A stretch of 64,000 nt of DNA from Papaver somniferum (Eukaryota; Streptophyta; Magnoliopsida; Ranunculales; Papaveraceae), in assembly GCF_003573695.1 (NCBI RefSeq), contig NC_039358.1, positions 99,076,117 to 99,140,116 of the forward strand, given 5' to 3'. Numbering within the stretch: the first letter of the stretch is position 1; every line of letters starts with the position of its first letter. A model generated the notes under the pieces. It was not told the DNA's origin, made no database searches, and saw nothing but the letters and a program-made list of their open reading frames with translations. This document shows, in pieces, positions 58,001-64,000 of this stretch. Both the position numbers and the translations under genes were made by a program.

Positions 58001-59582
58001 TGCTGTCAAAAGACAGTCAATACTAGGGGCATATCAGTGAGAAAGCTGATTTTCCTCCCATTCTAATATATGCTCAAGGTCTTCAACTCAACCTAGAATT
58101 GCATTGCTTGATTAGGTCACAAGGTGGATTCTAAGCCTTGGCTTAGCCACAAATCTTTTTACAGTCACTTATAATTTCAAGCCTGTTTTGATTCCCTGCT
58201 CAGTTAAATTTCTTAGCCATCTTGTTCAGTTTTTCTTGCAAATTGTAGCTGTTGTGCATTGAAATCAGTGCACAAACTCCTCCCTGCCCTTGGCTTACAG
58301 CCTTGGTTGTTAACTGTTTTCCCATCTTTGCATCTGCCTTATTGCCTTGCCTTTGCCATTGCCTAAATACCATTGTATATGCCACTGTCACCTTTAACTC
58401 ACCTTGTGTAGGCCCTTGTTTGCTCTCTTTGCTTCATTGTGTCATTGTCACTCATTGCATTTAGATTAACTAGTTTAGGAAACTTCAATACACCCCAAGT
58501 CCCTGTGGAATGACCCTGTCTTGCACACATTACTACAATTTGACCCTGTGCACTTGCAGGTTATCACTGTAGGCTGTCTTTGCTCTTATTTCATACATCT
58601 TTCCAAGCCTACCATTGTGTGATCTGATATTGCATCTTCTATCGTTACGAGTACAATTGTAATAATTGGATCGAGATTTTACATCTCTGATAGGTAAGAT
58701 AGAAAAGTAATGACAAACACTTCGTCTCATCGTTTGTGATTCCACAATATCTTTTTTCGCTGCGTCGATTAAGATTATTGTGAGGTGATCAATAATACTA
58801 GGCTATTCTTCGTGAATATAAAACCGGTTTATTGATTGGTTCCTGTTCAACTTGATTTATCAAAAGACGGAACAAAACTCATAGGTATATTCGTGGGAGA
58901 CGGATTTATCTATTACCGTAGAATTTTCTGTGTGATACAGATTTGTTTATTAATGTCTTCGACTTTGGGTCGTAGCAACTCTTAGTTGTGGGTGAAATCA
59001 GCTAAGGGAATCAAGTACGTAGCATCATGCTGGGATTAGAGGCGTAGGAGCATAACTGTACCTTGGATCAGTGTGAGATTGATTGGGGTTCAAGTACAGT
59101 CCAGTCTAAAGTTAATTTGGAGTAGGCTAGTGTTTGTAACGGCTTAATACAGTGTGTGTTGAATCTGGACTAGGTCCCGGGGTTTTTCTGCATTTGCGAT
59201 TTCCTCGTTAACAAAATTCTGGTGTTTGTGTTATTTCTTTTCCGCATTATATTTTGTTATATAATTGAAATATCACAGGTTGTGCGTTGTTCAATCAATT
59301 AGAATATCCGACCTTTTGGTTGTTGATTTAAATTGATTGACACTTGGATATTGGTGTTTGGTACCATCCAAGTTATCGCTCTAGTATTTGATAAAGACTC
59401 GCAGATTTCTATTTGCTTGAGTATATATCAAATCGAGAGATTGAGATATAAACTCTCTGATATACTTTTTATCTAGATTGAGCATGACTGTCTAGTTGAT
59501 TCTCTAGAAAGTATATTGGAGTTTGTCCATACAGATTGTTAAGCGAAATATTGGGTGTGGTTGTTATACCCCCGCTTTTTCA
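55031..59582 (+). repeat. L5: 5' LTR of E4 (about 2.34 kb net)
   Basis: Starts TGTTAGAGCATTGCTCAG, ends CCCCCGCTTTTTCA. TATATAAGG promoter at 56226-56233. The LTR parts are 55031-56407 and 58620-59582. Confidence 0.85.
56408..58614 (+). mobile_element. Solo LTR of another Gypsy-like family, inserted in L5
   Basis: Starts TGATGAGTCCTAAAAAGTAC, ends CCAAGCCTACCA; flanked by TTGTG (56403-56407 and 58615-58619). 2207 bp. TGAGTCCTAAAAAG starts and the GTGCACTTGCAGGTTATCAC stretch near the end are familiar from plant Gypsy LTRs (Athila-like), a recollection that needs a search. The small frames in it (57005-57229, 57321-57506) are Pro/His-rich or random. No gene is seen. Confidence 0.8.
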
Positions 59583-59584
59583 AT

Positions 59585-59596
59585 TGGTATCAGAGC
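59585..59596 (+). promoter_or_regulatory. E4 primer binding site (initiator tRNA-Met type)
   Basis: TGGTATCAGAGC two bases after the LTR end: the standard PBS complementary to the 3' end of plant tRNA-iMet, used by Copia elements. Confidence 0.9.
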
Positions 59597-59646
59597 AGGC
59601 AAACACGTTTAAGACCTTACAAGTCTGTGTTTGTAGCGATCTGAGG

Positions 59647-60816
59647 ATGGACGATAGTATCTCTGATAAACGCGTCACCAGAAATAAAGGTTCTGTCTTG
59701 TCTAATTCTATTAAAGAGGAAGATTCATGAATCTCGAATATAGACGAACCATGTGTTCCAACAAGACAAACAGGCTCCGACATGAGTTTTTCCGATTACC
59801 CTTCAAAAGAGTCTATTTATCTAAATGAACGGGAAACAACTGAAGAGAGGGTCTTGATTCTTAATCTTGCTAGAATCCAAGCTGATAGATTTAATCGGTT
59901 AAAACATCATGTCGATGTTTTTCTTGGTGTAATTAGAGACTGCAATTTCATAGAAAATACTGAAGATCATTCTTCACGTATGACTCTTGAGGTCATCCTC
60001 AAAAAGGATGCTTTGGAAATTTAACATCGGATGAATAAACTCTCTATTCAAGGATGCTCTAAGCAGTCTAATATACCAAGTACTTCTGCTAAGCCTAAAA
60101 ACATTCCAGTTCCAGAAGTAAAATTGGAATCCCTTCCTGTTACAAAGAATGTGTCTGAATTACCTATTGATCAAGGATGTTCCACATCACATGGAAGGAA
60201 GAAATCTCCTAACGAGGTTGTTAAGAATGCTTTGTCTAATCACTTTTGTGATCATAAAGTATGCCTCTTTTGCAACGCAAAAGGCTCTGCTAAACAAAAG
60301 ATAAACTCTAGGTTGAATAAAACCTCCTTGGTTCAACTTCAACACACCTTAGAATTAATTCTCAAAGGTGTAACTGACATTCGTATGTCTAAACCAGTTG
60401 GTTTTCATACTTACCCTGTGTATGTTACCAGGAAGGTAAGTTCAATGAGTTCCTCAAATGCTCTAAAGAAGAATAGTAGTATTAACAAGATTCATCCAAG
60501 GAAGGATCAAGTCGTTTCCTCTGGAAATACCATTTCCCTTAATGTGAACGAAATTCCAGTAGAAAGAAGAAAAATTGATGATAACCTGATGGAGATAATC
60601 GAAGAATATAAAGAAATTGTCGACAGGTTGTCATCCTCCGCAAGTCAAAATTCTACTGGTAAGAACTCTAACTTTGTCTCGTATTTTGATGACAGTAAGT
60701 TTTATGATAATTTCTCACACAAAAGGGAATCTCTCTTTAGATTCATAAGGAAAAAGAGACTCGGTCATAAACACAGTTCTTTAAATGAGCTCAGAGCTCA
60801 TACTTGTGCTAATTAA
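59647..60816 (+). pseudogene. E4 gag-like ORF with two in-frame stops
   Basis: ATG at 59647 (MDDSISDKRVTRNKGSVLSN), 51 bases after the PBS. The frame is continuous to a TAA after HTCAN at 60814-60816 apart from TGA at 59728-59730 and TAA at 60022-60024. About 390 codons. Features: a helix-rich N-terminal third (RVLILNLARIQADRFNRLKH), Lys/Ser-rich linkers and a Cys/His patch HFCDHKVCLFCNAKG, which might be a zinc site but is not the CX2CX4HX4C knuckle. The typical UBN2-type Copia gag core is not evident. Position suggests gag; family not recognised. Confidence 0.55.
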
Positions 60817-61110
60817 TCACAAGGGTTAAGAACTTGCTCATAAAAATCCTGTTGAGCAAGATGTGTAAAAATCAGGTATACTATGGCAATTTGGTGTTCT
60901 GCTTAGTTGAGCTATCCTCTTATCGTTTATAGCTAAACTAGTGCTTGAAGACAATATTGCCTAGGATGTATTTTTGTTTTATCGTGTCTCTCTTTGCATT
61001 TGTTTTGCATCTTTGTGAGCTGCTACAAGTGACTCTAAATTTCTCCTTTGGTAAGGAACTTGTTGAGCCATTTCTCATGTAGCAAAAGTTATTTTGTTGT
61101 TTTAGTCTTC

Positions 61111-61674
61111 ATGGGCCATGTTGTATTCGTATGTGTACACGGGTTACCATCACGAGTCAACGGTTTGCAAACCCTAAAGGTCTTCTGCCCTAAGAAGCCA
61201 TATAAATACCAAACCTATGAGTCACGTTTGCATACTCTAGGTTATTTTGGTTTATCAAGAATGTCGTCCTCTTCACAAACGTGTGGTTTTGCTAAAGGCT
61301 TTCTTGATAAAGGTTTTGGTTTTGAATCCGAAGGGAGGAAGAAAAGAACCCTTGTAGATGAAGATCATCCTAATGCCTCGTGTTACTATGCATATACTCA
61401 TGAGAATGTTGAGAAGGATGATATGATTTCTGCTGAAGTGGTCCATGACTTTCTTAAGTATTTTGAGGAAGCAAGACTGCAGCTCGTTGATACTCTGAAA
61501 AATCTTGATGTGTTGAAAACTGAGTTGAAAAAGGTTTCAACTGACCTTGGTCTCATAAAATCTCACATCAATGATCATCGTAAAGAGAATCTCTTCTCTG
61601 AAGATGCAACGGATGCTGCCAATCACAAGCTCAAAGACGCCAAGACTCGTGAGGATCCTGAACCGTGTATTTGA
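61111..61674 (+). CDS. E4 second ORF, coiled-coil protein of unknown function
   Basis: The first ATG in the open frame is near 61110 (MGHVVFVCVHGLPSRVNG); the region homologous to E4b starts at about MSSSSQTCGFAKGFLDKG. The C-terminal half is a coiled coil (LKTELKKVSTDLGLIKSHIN) with a charged tail, ending at the TGA of 61672-61674. No domain is recognised. SIRE-like elements often carry an additional ORF in this position, sometimes called envelope-like; no signal peptide or clear membrane segment is seen here, so I do not call it that. Confidence 0.5.
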   Translation: MGHVVFVCVHGLPSRVNGLQTLKVFCPKKPYKYQTYESRLHTLGYFGLSRMSSSSQTCGFAKGFLDKGFGFESEGRKKRTLVDEDHPNASCYYAYTHENVEKDDMISAEVVHDFLKYFEEARLQLVDTLKNLDVLKTELKKVSTDLGLIKSHINDHRKENLFSEDATDAANHKLKDAKTREDPEPCI

Positions 61675-63621
61675 CCTTAGTTCGTGTTCGGACATGGCAA
61701 TGGTGTCTTCTTTTGTTTCTTAGCTTGTTGATGTCTAGTAAATCTTCTATTTTCTTGTTTTTATCAGAAGAATAACTAGATTTTGGAATAACCATTATTT
61801 TGATTTCACATAGCTATGTCCAACGTTTTTATCTTTATGTTTTTAGATTTATTGGTTTAAATTCTAAATTTATTTGGAAGATGATTTTTGCAGTATTAAT
61901 CTTTATGGTTTTATATATTGCAATATTGTTATGGGATGTGTGTGTTTACGTCTGTGAACTTGACCGTCCCATATCTTGTCAAAAGTAAAGTCTTTCGTAT
62001 GTCGATATTCATATGTTGATAAAAGAATGAATGGACTTTTGACAAATCCAAAAGTTAAGCCTATGTTGTCAATTATTGATGGAAAATAGGTTAAAATCTT
62101 TTGTTTGCAAGGATTATGTCTATTGTATGTCATTGTGCGAATAGTGATGGAAAATAGAATGAATTTTTGTGCATTCCGCAGTAATTGATCTTCCCTGATC
62201 CATATTTTATGTATTACTGCGAGGCTCCGTAAAGTGTCTTATGTTGAGCATTAAAAAACCAAGTTGATTATTTTTTGATTAGCTATGTTGTTGTTCCGTG
62301 AAGTACTTTATGTCGAGCATTTTCAAGTAAGTTAATCATCTTGTTTGGTTATTTAGTTGTCGCTCGCAAGTTTTCTTATGTCGAGCATGACCAATTACAT
62401 TGATTACTTTTGTGATTATTTTGGTTGTGTATTTCAATTAGATTAATTATGGGTTCTCTTGTGATTAATTTAATTGTATTTTTTAAGCCTCCATAAGTTC
62501 ACTTATGTTTGAGCATTTGTCGATTAAATTAATCAGGTTTCTCTTGTGGTTAATTTAATTGAACTTTTTGGATTCAAATTCATACTTGTATGTGATTTTT
62601 TATGTCCAAAGAAATCCTTCTTTTCTTTCGAAATTAAGGCCGCTCTTGTTGTTTTTTCGGGAATGACATTTAATGGGGGAGAGTTCTTTTGAACTTGCGC
62701 TTAATTGCCATATCTTTGTGGGGAGTGCGGCTGTGGAATATTATAGGGGTTATTTTGTATCTTTATAAACTCCTTGATGAATGCATTTAGCTTCGGCTTT
62801 ATGATTGCATCTAAAGAACAAGTTGGTATTTTTGCTTTCTTTTGGTCAAGAAATGTCTCTTTCGGAAATTTCATTAGGATCCCGTTCTTGTACCTTTGCC
62901 AATTTTATTGACAAAAAGGGGGAGAATTAATATGTAGTTCACACTACAAATACATATGGTTTTCAGATCATTATGTAAGGGGGAGTGGTATCCATGTGAG
63001 ATGGAGTATTGACTAAGGGGGAGTGATACATATCACCATAGTATTGTTGTTGAAGTTGTGATACAATTGGACTTTGACGTTGTGTAATGATACTATGACA
63101 CTGTATAACAATGATTGAGAACTATTGTTTTCTTATTGTTATAGCTACGGATTTTCAACAACGATGATGCTAAATTTAAAACCTTTGGGATCATTGGAGT
63201 ACTTGGAAGTGACGAAGATTTCGAGTAATGTTGAAGATTAGGCATGTGGAATAGGAGCTACAAAATTTAATTTATTTATTTTTTGTATTCCATATGTATT
63301 AATAGTTTTTCCATATGTATTAATAGTATTGTTGTTGAAGTTGTGATACAATTGGACTTTGACGTTGTGTAATGATACTATGACACTGTATAACAATGAT
63401 TGAGAACTATTGTTTTCTTATTGTTATAGCTACGAATTTTCAACAACGATGATGCTAAATTTACAACCTTTGGGATCATTGGAGTAATTGGAAGTGACGA
63501 AGATTTCGAGTAATGTTGAAGATTAGGCATGTGGAATAGGAGCTACAAAAGTTAATTAATTTGTTTATTGTATTACATATGTATTAATAGTTTTTCCAGT
63601 AAAATTGACAAAGGGGGAGAT
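61675..63621 (+). other. E4 3' non-coding region, repeats and polypurine tracts
   Basis: No gene. Four imperfect about 75-bp units (62200-62560) share CTTATGTCGAGCAT and ATTAATCA as in E4b. GGGGGAG tracts occur at about 62919, 63015 and 63612; the last (AAAGGGGGAGAT) directly precedes L6 and is the PPT. Confidence 0.65.
63040..63605 (+). repeat. About 284-bp tandem duplication before the E4 PPT
   Basis: ATTGTTGTTGAAGTTGTGAT at 63043 recurs at about 63328, followed in both by the same text through GGAATAGGAGCTACAAAA to TATGTATTAATAGTTTTTCC. E4b has one copy only, so the duplication is recent or subfamily-specific. Confidence 0.8.
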
Positions 63622-64000
63622 TGTTAGAGCATTGCTCGGTCGAACTCGCATGTGTTGCTATCTCAAGCATGTTTGTCAATGTTAGTGATCAAAACTATAA
63701 GTCTTTATTTCTTGTCTGCATAGCTAAAGGTCTCGGACTAGGATAGAAAGTGTAGTTGAGCTCAAGAACTCCATGGTAATCATCATACAAGACGAAGGAC
63801 TACTCAAGGAACTGGTGGATCTTCATCGACTAAAAGGTATGTGGAGACTTGAACTTATCTGTCACTCAAAAGTCTATCTATTCTATCTCCTACTCTTGAG
63901 AAAAAGTCGTTTTGATATATAGACTTTCATTATGCACATTTTCTATTTCGAGCTGAGTTTATCTCGCCTATATATTTCTCGAAATATGTGTTGGTAAGCT
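63622..64000 (+). repeat. L6: 3' LTR of E4, cut by the window end
   Basis: TGTTAGAGCATTGCTCGGTC right after the PPT; matches the first 379 bases of L3, L4 and L5. Confidence 0.9.

Larger units (their letters stand above)
55031..64000 (+). mobile_element. E4: pol-less Copia (SIRE/Maximus-like) element, runs off the window
   Basis: 5' LTR L5 (55031-59582, with a 2.2 kb solo LTR inside), PBS TGGTATCAGAGC at 59585-59596, a gag-like ORF, a second ORF, a long 3' UTR, PPT AAAGGGGGAGAT and the 3' LTR from 63622. The interior is about 4 kb and holds no protease, integrase or RT. Both this copy and E4b lack pol between the same two ORFs, so a non-autonomous subfamily is likely rather than two separate deletions. 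Confidence 0.8.

Noticed and set aside
59583..59600. tRNA-like string TGGTATCAGAGC
   Set aside because: It is the primer binding site after the LTR end; no tRNA cloverleaf surrounds it.

Overview
The window looks like a gene-poor, transposon-filled stretch of a large plant (eudicot) nuclear genome. It has long nested LTR retrotransposons, plant plus-strand and minus-strand signals (iMet-type PBS, TATAAATA promoters, GT-AG introns) and no recognisable free-standing host gene, tRNA or rRNA. A poppy-like (Papaveraceae) genome is my guess from the look of the repeats; nothing in the sequence proves it.

Layout. (1) 1-2338: unassigned AT-rich DNA, then the 3' end and LTR of an old plus-strand Gypsy-type element (E0). 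(2) 2339-9683: E1, a minus-strand Gypsy-type element with 2.6 kb LTRs, a broken gag, no pol and a large 75-76 bp tandem array. (3) 9684-36119: E3, a minus-strand Gypsy-type element (PBS TGGCGCCGCTGCCGGGAC) inserted in the 5' LTR of E1. It is split by a Copia-type solo LTR (13436-24202, TSD CAGTT), which is itself split by E5 (14503-22867, TSD AACAA), and by a PIF/Harbinger DNA transposon (25856-33351, TSD TAA). (4) 36120-47878: part of a second E3 copy, split by E2 (37308-47132, TSD ACTAC), a relative of E1. (5) 47879-64000: a head-to-tail array of pol-less Copia (SIRE/Maximus-like) elements, with a 2.2 kb solo LTR of another family inserted at 56408-58614 (TSD TTGTG).

None of the LTR elements shows reverse transcriptase or integrase; they keep gag-like (and in E5 protease) parts and must have been moved by partners. 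The striking content is cargo. E2 carries an intron-containing plant mobile domain (PMD) gene in antisense to its own gag. E5 carries a six-exon antisense gene with a putative gypsy-type (Transposase_28-like) N-terminus and long coiled coil. The Harbinger carries, besides its DDE transposase and Myb/SANT-like partner, a PMD gene. In all three cargo genes a 5' UTR intron ends 0-2 bases before the ATG, and the C-terminus looks coiled-coil. I regard this repeated cargo architecture in three unrelated transposons as the most interesting observation of the window. All coding parts carry frameshifts or stops, so the copies here are likely dead or decaying.
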